Below are positions 56,115-64,000 of a DNA stretch of 64,000 nucleotides, in pieces. The stretch is from contig NZ_JAGYHF010000017.1 of the NCBI RefSeq assembly GCF_018336155.1, forward strand, positions 27,639 through 91,638. The letters run 5' to 3'. Position numbers and translations under genes: made by a program. Numbering within the stretch: the first letter of the stretch is position 1; the number at the start of each line of letters is the position of its first letter. This DNA comes from Pseudomonas rustica (GTDB lineage Bacteria > Pseudomonadota > Gammaproteobacteria > Pseudomonadales > Pseudomonadaceae). A model generated the notes under the pieces. It saw nothing but the letters and a program-made list of their open reading frames with translations. It was not told the DNA's origin and searched no databases.

Positions 56115-56147
56115 AGTTGTATCTAAACACGACGAGAGAAGACTGAA

Positions 56148-56723
56148 ATGAGAGACCATCATTCCCCCCACCGCGAACACGGCGACGGCCGTGACGGCTT
56201 CGAAAAACGCCCCGGTCGCGAACGCGGCGGTCGCGGCCCACGGGTGTTCGCCCCCGGCGATTTGAAATTGCTGCTGTTGGCGCTGATCGCCGAACAGCCG
56301 TGCCACGGCTACGATTTGATCCGCCAGATCGAAGGCATGTTCGACGGCGCATATAGCCCGAGCCCCGGCGTGATCTACCCGACCCTGACCTTTCTCGAAG
56401 AAAGCGACCTGATCGCTGGCGACGCCGAGGGCGGCAAAAAACGCTACAGCGTCACCGAGGCCGGTCGTTTGTCTTTAAGCGAACAAGCCGTGGCACTCGA
56501 TGGCGTGCGCATGCGCATTGATGTGAGCAAACGCTCGCTGCGCGGCCATGACCGCCCTGCCGAAATCCATGAAGCCGTGCACAACTTGCGCCATGCCTTG
56601 CAAATGCACCACGGGCGCTGGAGCCCGGAAGAAATCCTGCGTGTGCGTGACCTGCTCAACGACACCGCGAAAGCCATCGTCGACGGCCCCGCCGTTCAAC
56701 CTGCCTCGGAGAAAGCCGAATGA
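56148..56723 (+). CDS. PadR family regulator, YqjI-like
   Basis: A 191-residue regulator. The N-terminal ~35 residues are His- and Arg-rich (MRDHHSPHREHGDGRD), as in the metal-binding N-terminus of E. coli YqjI. The PadR winged helix follows (LLLALIAEQPCHGYDLIRQI, then PSPGVIYPTLTFLEESDLI), and an antiparallel helix at the C-terminus. It overlaps the next gene by ATGA. YqjI represses yqjH, the ferric reductase of the next gene's family, and is sensitive to nickel and iron; that parallel supports the call. A palindrome lies upstream. Confidence 0.85.
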   Translation: MRDHHSPHREHGDGRDGFEKRPGRERGGRGPRVFAPGDLKLLLLALIAEQPCHGYDLIRQIEGMFDGAYSPSPGVIYPTLTFLEESDLIAGDAEGGKKRYSVTEAGRLSLSEQAVALDGVRMRIDVSKRSLRGHDRPAEIHEAVHNLRHALQMHHGRWSPEEILRVRDLLNDTAKAIVDGPAVQPASEKAE

Positions 56724-57508
56724 CTGCAGTCGATACCCAAACCATTCACCGCGTGATGCACGAAATCAAACGCCGCAAGCTTGAAGTGTTGCGCGTGGTT
56801 GACCTGACGCCGCGCATGCGCCGCATCACCCTCGGCGGGCCGGAACTGGCCGGGTTTATCAGCCTGGGCACGGACGATCACGTCAAACTGCTGTTCCCGC
56901 AGAACGCCGAACAGGCCGCCGCGCTGGAAACCATGGTGCTCGGCGCCGGCAAGGACGATGGGCCGAAGCCAGAGATGCGCGACTACACGCCGCGCCGTTA
57001 CGACCTGGATGCACTGGAACTGGACATCGATTTTGTGCTGCACGGTGACGGCCCTGCGTCGACCTGGGCTGAGCAAGCTGCACCGGGACAATTCCTGCAC
57101 ATCGGCGGGCCGCGTGGCTCGATGATCGTGCCGGACATCTTCGACAGCTATTTGCTGATCGGCGACGAAACCGCCCTGCCCGCCATCGCCCGCCGCCTTG
57201 AAGGTTTGGCGGCGAATCGTAAAGCGCTGGTGGTGATCGAGGTGGAAAACGGCGCGGAACAGCAAGTGCTCGAGAGCGCGGCGCAGATCAATGTGATCTG
57301 GGTGCTGCGTGAAGGCGGCCAGGACAACCTGCTGACCACCGTGAAGCAATTGCAGGTGCCGAAGGGCAATCTGTACGCGTGGGTGGCGACGGAGACCAAG
57401 GTGTCACGGCAGATTCGCCGTGTCCTGATCGATGAGCACGGGCTGGATGAACAACTGATCAAAGCCGTCGGCTACTGGCGCGCTGAGGGCACTTCTGAAG
57501 ATGAGTGA
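56720..57508 (+). CDS. Siderophore-interacting protein (YqjH/ViuB-type ferric reductase)
   Basis: A 262-residue flavoprotein of the SIP family that uses NAD(P)H and FAD to release iron from ferric siderophores. The FAD-binding site is seen as RDYTPRRYD and GPRGSMIVPDIFD, then the NAD-binding part DETALPAIARRLEG and the C-terminal AVGYWRAEG. It is coupled to the PadR gene by ATGA. In E. coli, yqjI and yqjH are divergent; here the order is a same-strand operon, so the regulator is expressed with its target. Confidence 0.93.
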   Translation: MTAVDTQTIHRVMHEIKRRKLEVLRVVDLTPRMRRITLGGPELAGFISLGTDDHVKLLFPQNAEQAAALETMVLGAGKDDGPKPEMRDYTPRRYDLDALELDIDFVLHGDGPASTWAEQAAPGQFLHIGGPRGSMIVPDIFDSYLLIGDETALPAIARRLEGLAANRKALVVIEVENGAEQQVLESAAQINVIWVLREGGQDNLLTTVKQLQVPKGNLYAWVATETKVSRQIRRVLIDEHGLDEQLIKAVGYWRAEGTSEDE

Positions 57509-57569
57509 CACAAATCCCCTGTGGCTGGGAATTACCTGTTTCTGCTGATCACCTGTGGTTAGTGATGAC

Positions 57570-57702
57570 CTGTGGCGAGGGGATTTATCCCCGCTGGGCT
57601 GCGAAGCAGCCCTGAAACCGGGCACTGCGGATTACCTGACACAACTCATAGAATGTTTTGGAGCCGCTTCGCAGCCCAACGGGGATAAATCCCCTCGCCA
57701 CA
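57570..57702. repeat. Inverted repeat, GGATAAATCCCC type
   Basis: TGTGGCGAGGGGATTTATCC, GCTGCGAAGCAGCC, then the inverted partner with CGCAGCCCAACGGGGATAAA. Same family as 26803-26928, with an unrelated central loop of about 55 bases. Confidence 0.85.
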
Positions 57703-57726
57703 GGTTTCTCATTTACCACCGGTTCA

Positions 57727-58374
57727 TCACTGATCTAAAGATCGGGTTGCGCGCCAGCGGTCGAGGCCGATCACCAGCAACCCAATCACCACAAACCCCA
57801 GCAATATCCCCCCGGCATTGATAAACACCTGTGGATAACCCAGCACCGCCACATCAATGAACGGATATGCATACGCGCCGAGCAAATGCCCGCGCAGCAA
57901 GGCGTAGATGAAGTACACCAGCGGATAAATCAGCCACAACGGTATATGCCACAGGCGCAACGTGCCCTTCGGTACGCACACCCACCAATACCCCAAAAAC
58001 AGCAGCGGCATCACGTCGTGAAGCAATTCATCGGCAACAAACTGCCAACCTTCCGGGTGCCACAAATGCCGCAGCAAAATGCTGTAGGCCAGGCCGACCA
58101 CGACAATGCTCACGGCAATCCCACTGCTCACCCACGGCTGTAGAAACCAACGGCGTGCGGCGGACTCACGCTCGGTCACTGCACACGTCAGCACCGTCGC
58201 CACCAGCGTATTCGTCCATATCGTGAAGTAACTGAAAAAGCTCACCAGCCCGCCCAACAGACTGGCGCTGACGCTCAAGCGTGCGAAGAAAATCAGGTAC
58301 AGCTGAATAGCCAATCCCGCCCAACCTAAAACGGCCGCGCAGGTGATCAGGCGATGGCGCCAGACGGCGTCCAT
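57727..58374 (-). CDS. Pr6Pr family membrane protein
   Basis: A 215-residue protein with about six membrane helices. FFSYFTIWTNTLVATVLTCAV, DELLHDVMPLLFLGYWW and LLGAYAYPFIDVAVLGYPQV are typical of the Pr6Pr (FAR-17a/AIG1-like) group. Its function in bacteria is not known. It sits one base from the next minus-strand gene (VF530), and the two probably share a transcript. Confidence 0.82.
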   Translation of the reverse strand: MDAVWRHRLITCAAVLGWAGLAIQLYLIFFARLSVSASLLGGLVSFFSYFTIWTNTLVATVLTCAVTERESAARRWFLQPWVSSGIAVSIVVVGLAYSILLRHLWHPEGWQFVADELLHDVMPLLFLGYWWVCVPKGTLRLWHIPLWLIYPLVYFIYALLRGHLLGAYAYPFIDVAVLGYPQVFINAGGILLGFVVIGLLVIGLDRWRATRSLDQ

Positions 58375-58375
58375 C

Positions 58376-58606
58376 TCAGAGTGGTCGCTTGGTGCGCATC
58401 AACTTCACGTACAGACGCTCGACCTTCTCCCGCGCCCACGGGGTTTTGCGCAGAAACGTCAGGCTCGACTTGATGCTTGGATCGCTTTTGAAGCAGCGAA
58501 TATCAATGCGCTCGGCCAGCCCCGACCATTCGTAATGAGTCACCAAAGCGTTGAGGATCTGTTCGAGGGTGACGCCGTGCAGCGGATCGGGGGTTTGGTC
58601 GTTCAT
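58376..58606 (-). CDS. VF530 family DNA-binding protein (DUF2132)
   Basis: A 76-residue basic protein beginning MNDQTPDPLHGVTLEQILNA, with CFKSDPSIKSSLTFLRKTPW and AREKVERLYVKLM. These match the VF530 family, a small helical fold named from Vibrio fischeri. The start at 58606 is chosen because the family begins near DPLHG. It lies upstream of the Pr6Pr gene in the same direction. Confidence 0.9.
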   Translation of the reverse strand: MNDQTPDPLHGVTLEQILNALVTHYEWSGLAERIDIRCFKSDPSIKSSLTFLRKTPWAREKVERLYVKLMRTKRPL

Positions 58607-58939
58607 GCCAGGCCTTTGGGCGAAGTGAAAAATGCGGAAGCCGCGCACCTTAGCCGAGGGGGTGGTTCGGTGGAAGGGCTTCCTTCAAATGTAGGTCAAG
58701 GTCAAAAGATCGCAGCGTTCCGCAGCTCCTACTGGTGCACGCATTTCAATGTAGGAGCTGCCGAAGGCTGCGATCTTTTTGCACTGTTACCAAATCTGAA
58801 AGGATGCATGTTCACAAAAGGCCTTTGTCTTTTTGTTACAGATCATTATCCTGCCGCCCTTCAGCTGAATCGCTTCACTGCCTGCGACATATTGAAGCGC
58901 TCAGTTTGCACCCCGAAAACACCAAAAAAAGACTTATTC
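58607..58939. promoter_or_regulatory. oprB: oprB upstream region
   Basis: A 333-base gap. It contains a REP pair and, nearer the gene, an AT-rich stretch that should hold the oprB promoter. No clear operator was recognised. Confidence 0.45.
58701..58780. repeat. REP pair (REPIN)
   Basis: Two main-type units, the first changed (GCAGCGTTCCGCAGCTCC for GCAGCCTTCGGCAGCTCC), inverted and about 24 bases apart. Confidence 0.88.
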
Positions 58940-60301
58940 ATGCCCGATTTTTCCTTCTCCCGAGACAGCGCTATCTCAGCCCTGCGCGCCATCGGTGGCT
59001 GCACCGCCCTTGGCCTCGCCACTTGCGTCCAAGCGGCTCCCGCGTTCGACAGTGAATCACCGTACATGCTCGGTGACTGGAACGGCACGCGCACCGAACT
59101 CTCGGAAAAAGGCTACGACTTCAAGCTCGATTACACCGGCGAAATGGGCAGCAACCTGCACGGTGGCTATGACCATGACCGCACCGCGCGTTACAGCGAT
59201 CAGTTCGGTTTGGGCACACACCTGGATCTGCAAAAGATCCTCGGCTGGGACGATGCCGAGTTTCAACTGACCATCACCAAACGCAGCGGCAACAACATCA
59301 GCAACGATCGCATCAACGATCCGCGCGTCGGCGGCTTCACTTCGGCCCAGGAAGTCTGGGGCCGTGGCCAGACCACGCGCCTGACGCAGATGTGGTATCA
59401 GCAGAAATTCTTCGATCAGAAACTCGACATCAAGGTTGGTCGTTTCGGCGAGGGCGAAGACTTCAACAGCTTCCCGTGCGACTTCCAGAACCTCGCGTTC
59501 TGCGGCTCGCAGGTCGGCAACTGGGTCGGCGGCATCTGGTACAACTGGCCGGTCAGCCAATGGGCACTGCGCGTCAAATATCACCTGACCCCAGAGTTGT
59601 ACGCGCAGGTCGGTGCCTATGAGCAGAACCCGTCGAACCTTGATCGCGGCAACGGCTTCAAACTCAGCGGCAGCGGCACCCAGGGCGCGATCCTGCCGAT
59701 CGAACTGGTGTGGACGCCGAAGCTCAACGGCCTGCCGGGCGAATACCGCGCCGGTTACTACTACAGCAACGCCAAAGCCACTGACGCTTATAAAGATCAG
59801 AACGGCCAACCGGCGGCCCTCAGCGGCGAAGCCTATCGCAGCGCGTCGAGCAAACACGGCGTGTGGCTGGGTATTCAGCAGCAAGTCACCAGCGTTGCCA
59901 GCGACAACAGTCGCGGTTTGAGCGTGTTCGCCAACGGCACGATGCACGACAAGAAAACCAACGCGATCGACAACTACGTGCAGGCCGGCATCACCTACAA
60001 AGGCCCGTTCGACGCGCGCGCCAAGGACGACATCGGTTTCGCCCTCGCCCGCGTGCACGTCAACCCGGCGTACCGCAAAAACGCCGAAGCGACCAACCAG
60101 GCCAACGCCGTTTACGACTATGACGATCCGGCGTTCTTGCCACCGCAAGACACCGAATACAGCGCCGAGTTGTATTACGGCGTGCATGTAACAAATTGGC
60201 TGACCATACGTCCGAACCTGCAATACATCCGCCACCCCGGTGGCGTGAACGACGTCGACGACGCCCTGATCGGCGGGATCAAGATCCAGTCCTCGTTCTA
60301 A
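58940..60301 (+). CDS. oprB: Carbohydrate-selective porin OprB
   Basis: A 453-residue outer-membrane barrel. Signal peptide LRAIGGCTALGLATCVQAAP, then SPYMLGDWNGTRTELSEKGY, the usual OprB start. KVGRFGEGEDFNSFPCDFQN and the terminal strand ending QSSF support it. It transports glucose across the outer membrane for periplasmic oxidation by Gcd, the next gene. This oprB-gcd pair also occurs in P. aeruginosa (from memory). The start MPDFSFSRD is used; the frame is open further upstream but crosses a REP and another gene. Confidence 0.96.
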   Translation: MPDFSFSRDSAISALRAIGGCTALGLATCVQAAPAFDSESPYMLGDWNGTRTELSEKGYDFKLDYTGEMGSNLHGGYDHDRTARYSDQFGLGTHLDLQKILGWDDAEFQLTITKRSGNNISNDRINDPRVGGFTSAQEVWGRGQTTRLTQMWYQQKFFDQKLDIKVGRFGEGEDFNSFPCDFQNLAFCGSQVGNWVGGIWYNWPVSQWALRVKYHLTPELYAQVGAYEQNPSNLDRGNGFKLSGSGTQGAILPIELVWTPKLNGLPGEYRAGYYYSNAKATDAYKDQNGQPAALSGEAYRSASSKHGVWLGIQQQVTSVASDNSRGLSVFANGTMHDKKTNAIDNYVQAGITYKGPFDARAKDDIGFALARVHVNPAYRKNAEATNQANAVYDYDDPAFLPPQDTEYSAELYYGVHVTNWLTIRPNLQYIRHPGGVNDVDDALIGGIKIQSSF

Positions 60302-60319
60302 AGCAACACACAGATCCCC

Positions 60320-60411
60320 TGTAGGAGTGAGCCTGCTCGCGATAGCGGTGTTTCAGGCGACATCTCCAGTGACTGAAACAGCGCTATCGCGAGCAGGCTC
60401 ACTCCTACAGA
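60320..60411. repeat. REP pair of the GAGTGAGCCTGCTCGCGATAGCG family
   Basis: TAGGAGTGAGCCTGCTCGCG and its exact inverted partner CGCGAGCAGGCTCACTCCTA, about 45 bases apart (including the ATAGCG/CGCTAT edges), between oprB and gcd. Found once in the window. Confidence 0.9.
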
Positions 60412-60519
60412 TGAAATTCGTTAGCTAGACAAGTTTTTATCTGAACCATGCCCACGCTCAATCGTCATCTACAGTGACTACTGCGCGGGACTACTTGAAA
60501 CGTCACGGAGAATCACACT

Positions 60520-62931
60520 ATGAGCACCGAAAGTGCTTCGAGTCGAAGCCGTCTGCTACCGAGTCTGCTCGGCATTCTGCTTCTGCTGATGGGCCTGGCC
60601 ATGTTGGCCGGTGGGGTCAAGCTGAGCATGCTCGGCGGCTCGCTGTACTACCTGCTGGCCGGTATCGGCATTGCGCTGTCCGGCATCCTGTTGCTGCTGG
60701 GCCGCCGTGCGGCGCTGGGCCTGTACGCCATCGTCCTGTTTGCCAGCACCGTTTGGGCGCTGTGGGAAGTCGGTCTGGACTGGTGGCAACTGGTGCCACG
60801 TCTGGCCCTGTGGTTCGTCCTCGGCTTCGTGATGTTGCTGCCGTGGTTCCGTCGTCCGCTGCTGCTTGACGGCCCGGCGCCGATGGGCACTCGCGGTCTG
60901 ACTGTGGCCGTGGTTCTGGCCGGTCTCACCGCGCTGATCAGCCTGTTCACCCACCCGGGCGAAACCTTCGGTGAACTGGGCCGCGACACCGCCGACACCA
61001 GCAGCACCGCACCAGCGATGCCGGATGGCGACTGGCAGGCCTACGGCCGCACCGAATTCGGTGACCGTTATTCGCCGCTGAAGCAGATCACCCCGGCCAA
61101 CGTCGGCAAGCTGCAAGAAGCCTGGCGCATCCAGACCGGCGACCTGCCGACGGCGGATGACCCGGTCGAGCTGACCAACGAAAACACCCCGCTGAAAGCC
61201 AACGGCATGGTCTACGCCTGCACCGCGCACAGCAAAGTGTTGGCCCTGGATCCGGACACCGGCAAAGAACTGTGGCGCTTCGACCCGCAGATCAAGAGCC
61301 CGGTCGGCTTCAAAGGCTTCGCCCACATGACTTGCCGTGGCGTGTCGTACTACGACGAAGCCGCGTACGCCAAAACTGAAAACGCAGCCTCGGCTGTGAT
61401 TTCCGAAGCCGGCAAAGCCGTTGCTCAGGCTTGCCCGCGTCGTCTGTACCTGCCAACCGCTGATGCCCGCCTGATCGCCTTGAACGCCGACACCGGCAAA
61501 ATCTGCGAAGGCTTCGGCACCAACGGTGTGGTTGACCTGACCCAAGGCATCGGCCCGTTCACCGCTGGTGGCTACTACTCCACCTCGCCGGCCGCGATTA
61601 CTCGTGATCTGGTGATCATGGGCGGTCACGTCACCGACAACGAATCGACCAACGAGCCATCGGGCGTGATCCGCGCCTTCGACGTGCACGACGGTCACCT
61701 CGTATGGAACTGGGACAGCGACAAGCCAGACGCCACCGAGCCTTTGGCACCGGGCGAAACCTACAGCCGCAACTCGGCGAACATGTGGTCGCTGGCCAGT
61801 GTCGATGAAAAACTCGGCATGGTTTACCTGCCACTGGGCAACCAGACTCCAGACCAGTGGGGCGCTGACCGCACCCCGGGCGCCGAGAAATTCAGCGCCG
61901 GTATCGTTGCTCTGGACCTGGCCACCGGTAAAGTGCGCTGGAACTACCAGTTCACCCACCACGACCTGTGGGACATGGACGTTGGCAGCCAGCCAACCCT
62001 GCTCGACATGAAAACCGCCGACGGCGTGAAACCGGCGCTGATCGCCCCGACCAAACAGGGCAGCCTGTACGTCCTCGACCGTCGTGACGGCACGCCGATC
62101 ATTCCGATCAAGGAAATCCCGGTACCGCAAGGCGCCGTGAAAGGCGACCACACCGCACCGACCCAGGCCCGTTCGGACCTCAACCTGCTGGCCCCGGAAC
62201 TGACCGAAAAAGCCATGTGGGGCGCGAGCCCGTTCGACCAGATGCTGTGCCGCATCCAGTTCAAAGAACTGCGTTACGAAGGCCAGTACACCCCGCCGTC
62301 GGAACAGGGCAGCCTGATCTACCCGGGTAACGTTGGCGTGTTCAACTGGGGCGGCGTTTCGGTCGATCCGGTTCGCCAAATGTTGTTCACCAGCCCGAAC
62401 TACATGGCCTTCGTTTCGAAAATGGTGCCACGCGAGCAAGTCGCCGCCGGCAGCAAACGCGAAAGCGAAACCGCTGGCGTGCAACCGAACACTGGCGCGC
62501 CATACGCCGTGATCATGCACCCGTTCATGTCGCCACTCGGCGTACCGTGCCAGGCCCCGGCCTGGGGCTACGTTGCCGGTATCGACCTGACCACTGGCAA
62601 AGTCGTGTGGAAACGCAAAAACGGCACCAGCCGCGACAGCTCGCCAATCCCGATCGGCTTCACCCTGGGCGTGCCTAGTATGGGCGGCTCGATGGTCACG
62701 GCTGGCGGCGTCGGCTTCCTCAGCGGCACCCTCGACCAGTACCTGCGCGCGTACGACGTGAACAGCGGTAAAGAGCTGTGGAAATCGCGTCTGCCGGCGG
62801 GTGGTCAAGCGACCCCGATGACCTACACCGGCAAGGACGGCAAGCAATACGTTCTGTTGGTTGTAGGTGGTCACGGTTCGCTGGGCACCAAAATGGGCGA
62901 CTACATCATTGCCTACAAACTGCCGGAATAA
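60520..62931 (+). CDS. gcd: Membrane-bound PQQ-dependent glucose dehydrogenase
   Basis: An 803-residue inner-membrane enzyme whose active domain faces the periplasm. It oxidises glucose to gluconolactone and feeds electrons to quinone. Five membrane helices occupy residues 1-~145. The eight-bladed PQQ beta-propeller follows, with repeated tryptophan-docking-like blades (LALDPDTGKELWRFDP, ALDLATGKVRWNYQFTHHDL, IDLTTGKVVWKRKNG). FTHHDLWDMDVGSQPTLLD carries conserved active-site residues. Coupled in function to oprB, 218 bases upstream. A terminator follows. Confidence 0.97.
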   Translation: MSTESASSRSRLLPSLLGILLLLMGLAMLAGGVKLSMLGGSLYYLLAGIGIALSGILLLLGRRAALGLYAIVLFASTVWALWEVGLDWWQLVPRLALWFVLGFVMLLPWFRRPLLLDGPAPMGTRGLTVAVVLAGLTALISLFTHPGETFGELGRDTADTSSTAPAMPDGDWQAYGRTEFGDRYSPLKQITPANVGKLQEAWRIQTGDLPTADDPVELTNENTPLKANGMVYACTAHSKVLALDPDTGKELWRFDPQIKSPVGFKGFAHMTCRGVSYYDEAAYAKTENAASAVISEAGKAVAQACPRRLYLPTADARLIALNADTGKICEGFGTNGVVDLTQGIGPFTAGGYYSTSPAAITRDLVIMGGHVTDNESTNEPSGVIRAFDVHDGHLVWNWDSDKPDATEPLAPGETYSRNSANMWSLASVDEKLGMVYLPLGNQTPDQWGADRTPGAEKFSAGIVALDLATGKVRWNYQFTHHDLWDMDVGSQPTLLDMKTADGVKPALIAPTKQGSLYVLDRRDGTPIIPIKEIPVPQGAVKGDHTAPTQARSDLNLLAPELTEKAMWGASPFDQMLCRIQFKELRYEGQYTPPSEQGSLIYPGNVGVFNWGGVSVDPVRQMLFTSPNYMAFVSKMVPREQVAAGSKRESETAGVQPNTGAPYAVIMHPFMSPLGVPCQAPAWGYVAGIDLTTGKVVWKRKNGTSRDSSPIPIGFTLGVPSMGGSMVTAGGVGFLSGTLDQYLRAYDVNSGKELWKSRLPAGGQATPMTYTGKDGKQYVLLVVGGHGSLGTKMGDYIIAYKLPE

Positions 62932-62950
62932 GCTTTAACGGCGGTAAAAC

Positions 62951-62985
62951 AAAGGCGATGTCTCGTGAGGGACATCGCCTTTTTT
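62951..62985 (+). terminator. gcd: Rho-independent terminator after gcd
   Basis: Stem GGCGATGTC/GACATCGCC with an 8-base loop and a run of six T. Confidence 0.92.
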
Positions 62986-63001
62986 GTGCACCACATATCC
63001 A

Positions 63002-63087
63002 TGTAGGAGCTGCCGAAGGCTGCGATCTGTTGACTTTGATTTTTAAAAGCCAGATCAAAAGATCGCAGCCTTCGGCAGCTCCTACAG
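63002..63087. repeat. REP pair (REPIN)
   Basis: Two main-type units, TAGGAGCTGCCGAAGGCTGC and inverse, about 25 bases apart. Confidence 0.92.
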
Positions 63088-63293
63088 GGTGGAATGGGTT
63101 GGCTGTGGGAAATTTGCTCGTCCTACAAATGCTGGTAATTGAACGGAGTTTTTCCCACAAGTCGCGTCGGTTGTGCCTCGGAAGTGGGGTGGATAGGCTC
63201 TGAGGGTCGCTGCAAATTCAGCGAACGGGCGTCGCGGCCCGAGCAGTTCATTCGATTTGATGCATAATCGCCGACCCAAACGGGAGCGCTCAG

Positions 63294-63452
63294 GTGCTTG
63301 TTGTTTGGTTTGATGGTGGCTGTGCGCGGGATACCTTCGGGTATGCCGAGATTGCCGAATGGCTCGGTCCGCGAACCTGCGTACAGCTGCCACCCTTTGT
63401 CGCGTCGCGGCGATTGAGAGTGACAGCCCCACTCATCATTCGGAGCTTCACC
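63294..63452 (+). promoter_or_regulatory. Structured leader of the DUF6124 gene
   Basis: A 159-base leader whose frame is open and in phase with the downstream gene from a GTG at 63294. A hairpin with a TTCG loop (GG-G-ATACC/GGTAT-G-CC, 63328-63347) lies inside. The translation (MLVVWFDGGCARDTF) does not look like part of the DUF6124 family, so it is treated as leader. A CGGAGC ribosome site at about 63440 serves the ATG at 63453. Confidence 0.5.
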
Positions 63453-63935
63453 ATGATCAAACCAACCCCCAATCCGCCCACAGCGGAAGACACCACCCCC
63501 TACGAATTCCCCGGCTCAAAAAGATTCCACGAAGCCGCCGAACGCGCCCTCGATCACTACCTCAAACCCAACGCACTCACCCTGCGCTTCCACAAACCCA
63601 GCACCATGTTCCAGGTCGCCCCCGACCAAAACAACGAAAGCCTGCTGGTCCACGCCTGCGAATCCCTGGCCCAAGCCAGCCTCATGACCAGCGACATCGC
63701 CGCCTACATCGAACTGCCGCAGCGAAGGACGATTCTGGCGATCCAGCAAATCATCATGCTCGCCGAACTTGCGGTGAACTGCGCACTGGATAACCACGAA
63801 ATATCCCCCCCCCACCCACAACTGAAAAAGTCCCTCACCCTAACCCTCTCCCGGAGGGAGAGGGGACTGACCGAGGTGTTTGGGCGAAATACGCCGACGT
63901 GCAATACCGAGCCGAACTTAAGCTTCAAAGCGTGA
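63453..63935 (+). CDS. DUF6124/DUF3077-type Pseudomonas protein with repeat-derived C-terminus
   Basis: A 160-residue cytoplasmic protein. Residues 1-~110 (SKRFHEAAERALDHYLKP, PSTMFQVAPDQNNESLLVHA, IQQIIMLAELAVNCALDNHE) match a small family common in fluorescent pseudomonads, function unknown. The last ~36 residues (SLTLTLSRRERGLTEVFG onwards) are translated from the palindromic repeat at 63832-63887 and its flank. The family normally ends near residue 115-120, so an insertion seems to have replaced the native stop. The start MIKPTPNPP follows CGGAGC. Confidence 0.82.
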   Translation: MIKPTPNPPTAEDTTPYEFPGSKRFHEAAERALDHYLKPNALTLRFHKPSTMFQVAPDQNNESLLVHACESLAQASLMTSDIAAYIELPQRRTILAIQQIIMLAELAVNCALDNHEISPPHPQLKKSLTLTLSRRERGLTEVFGRNTPTCNTEPNLSFKA

Positions 63936-64000
63936 ATCAACAGCCCCTCACCCTAACCCTCTCCCGGAGGGAGAGGGGACTGACCGAGGTGTTTGGGCGA
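63832..64000. repeat. Tandem pair of a palindromic repeat, 56-base exact direct repeat
   Basis: CCCTCACCCTAACCCTCTCC with GGAGGGAGAGGGG and a tail ending TGTTTGGGCGA, 63832-63887, recurs base for base at 63945-64000, a period of 113 bases, and probably continues past the window. The core CTCTCCCGGAGGGAGAG is palindromic. Related copies at 23050-23220. Confidence 0.9.

Larger units (their letters stand above)
55614..56147. promoter_or_regulatory. AT-rich divergent region between fimbrial operon and PadR gene
   Basis: A 534-base gap, AT-rich. Two inverted repeats and one palindrome were found (listed separately). No gene is supported. The composition suggests a strongly regulated promoter, possibly silenced by an H-NS-like (MvaT) protein. 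Confidence 0.55.
62932..63452. promoter_or_regulatory. Intergenic region between gcd and the DUF6124 gene
   Basis: A 521-base gap. It contains the gcd terminator, a REP pair and a leader with a UUCG-type hairpin before the next gene (all listed). No other gene is supported. Confidence 0.5.

Noticed and set aside
58343..58939. Upstream extension of oprB by about 200 codons
   Set aside because: It overlaps the VF530 gene and a REP pair, and the normal signal peptide begins at 58940.
60556..62874. 772-codon minus-strand frame antisense to gcd
   Set aside because: gcd is certain; the antisense frame is a by-product of GC-rich third positions.
21175..63087. Repeated ~30-base units that might be taken for a CRISPR array
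   Set aside because: The units are palindromic, occur as inverted pairs scattered between genes and have no regular spacers or cas genes. They are REP/REPIN elements.

Overview
The window looks like chromosome of a Pseudomonas of the P. fluorescens group. Coding regions are GC-rich. The intergenic gaps carry a dense set of REP-type repeats typical of that group. From memory, the run argG - motY - pyrC - rnt - peroxiredoxin - bfd - bfr - grxD - molybdoenzyme - argF - ABC ATPase has the same order as P. aeruginosa PA3525-PA3538.

Layout. 1-3138: tail of a mobile module with two tyrosine-recombinase genes and a small HTH/coiled-coil gene (Tn554-like tnpA/tnpB/tnpC layout), followed by AT-rich DNA and an orphan membrane protein. 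4430-17525: the conserved housekeeping block (arginine, pyrimidine, iron storage, redox, flagellar MotY). 17526-23012: glycerol regulon (glpF, glpK, glpR, glpD) with GlpR-type operators. 23013-30565: acidic amino-acid uptake (aatJ/gltI, gltJ, gltK, gltL) followed by the AauS/AauR two-component genes; upstream of aatJ lie a sigma-54 promoter and two AauR-type inverted repeats. A GlpM-like gene follows. 30566-40216: assorted metabolic, regulatory and transport genes separated by REP pairs. 40217-41304: a REP-associated transposase (RAYT) and its REP neighbourhood. 41474-49810: a 1042-residue bifunctional penicillin-binding protein, then a very large NEL-type E3 ubiquitin ligase-like effector with leucine-rich repeats. 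49865-55613: a complete CS1/alpha-type fimbrial operon (major pilin, usher, chaperone, second pilin, tip protein). 56148-57508: a PadR regulator and siderophore-interacting ferric reductase pair resembling E. coli YqjI/YqjH. 57727-62931: small membrane protein, VF530 protein, then the sugar porin OprB and membrane glucose dehydrogenase Gcd. 62932-64000: REP pair, a DUF6124-type gene with an unusual leader, and two copies of a ~110-bp repeat.

How the genes work together. OprB passes glucose to periplasmic Gcd; GlpF/K/D with GlpR form the glycerol route; AatJ-GltJKL import glutamate/aspartate under AauSR and sigma-54; Bfd reduces and releases iron stored in Bfr. The most unusual parts are the NEL effector beside a class A PBP, the CS1 fimbriae with two palindromes in front, the recombinase module at the left edge, and the layered REP families with one resident RAYT. 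No tRNA, rRNA or CRISPR array was seen.
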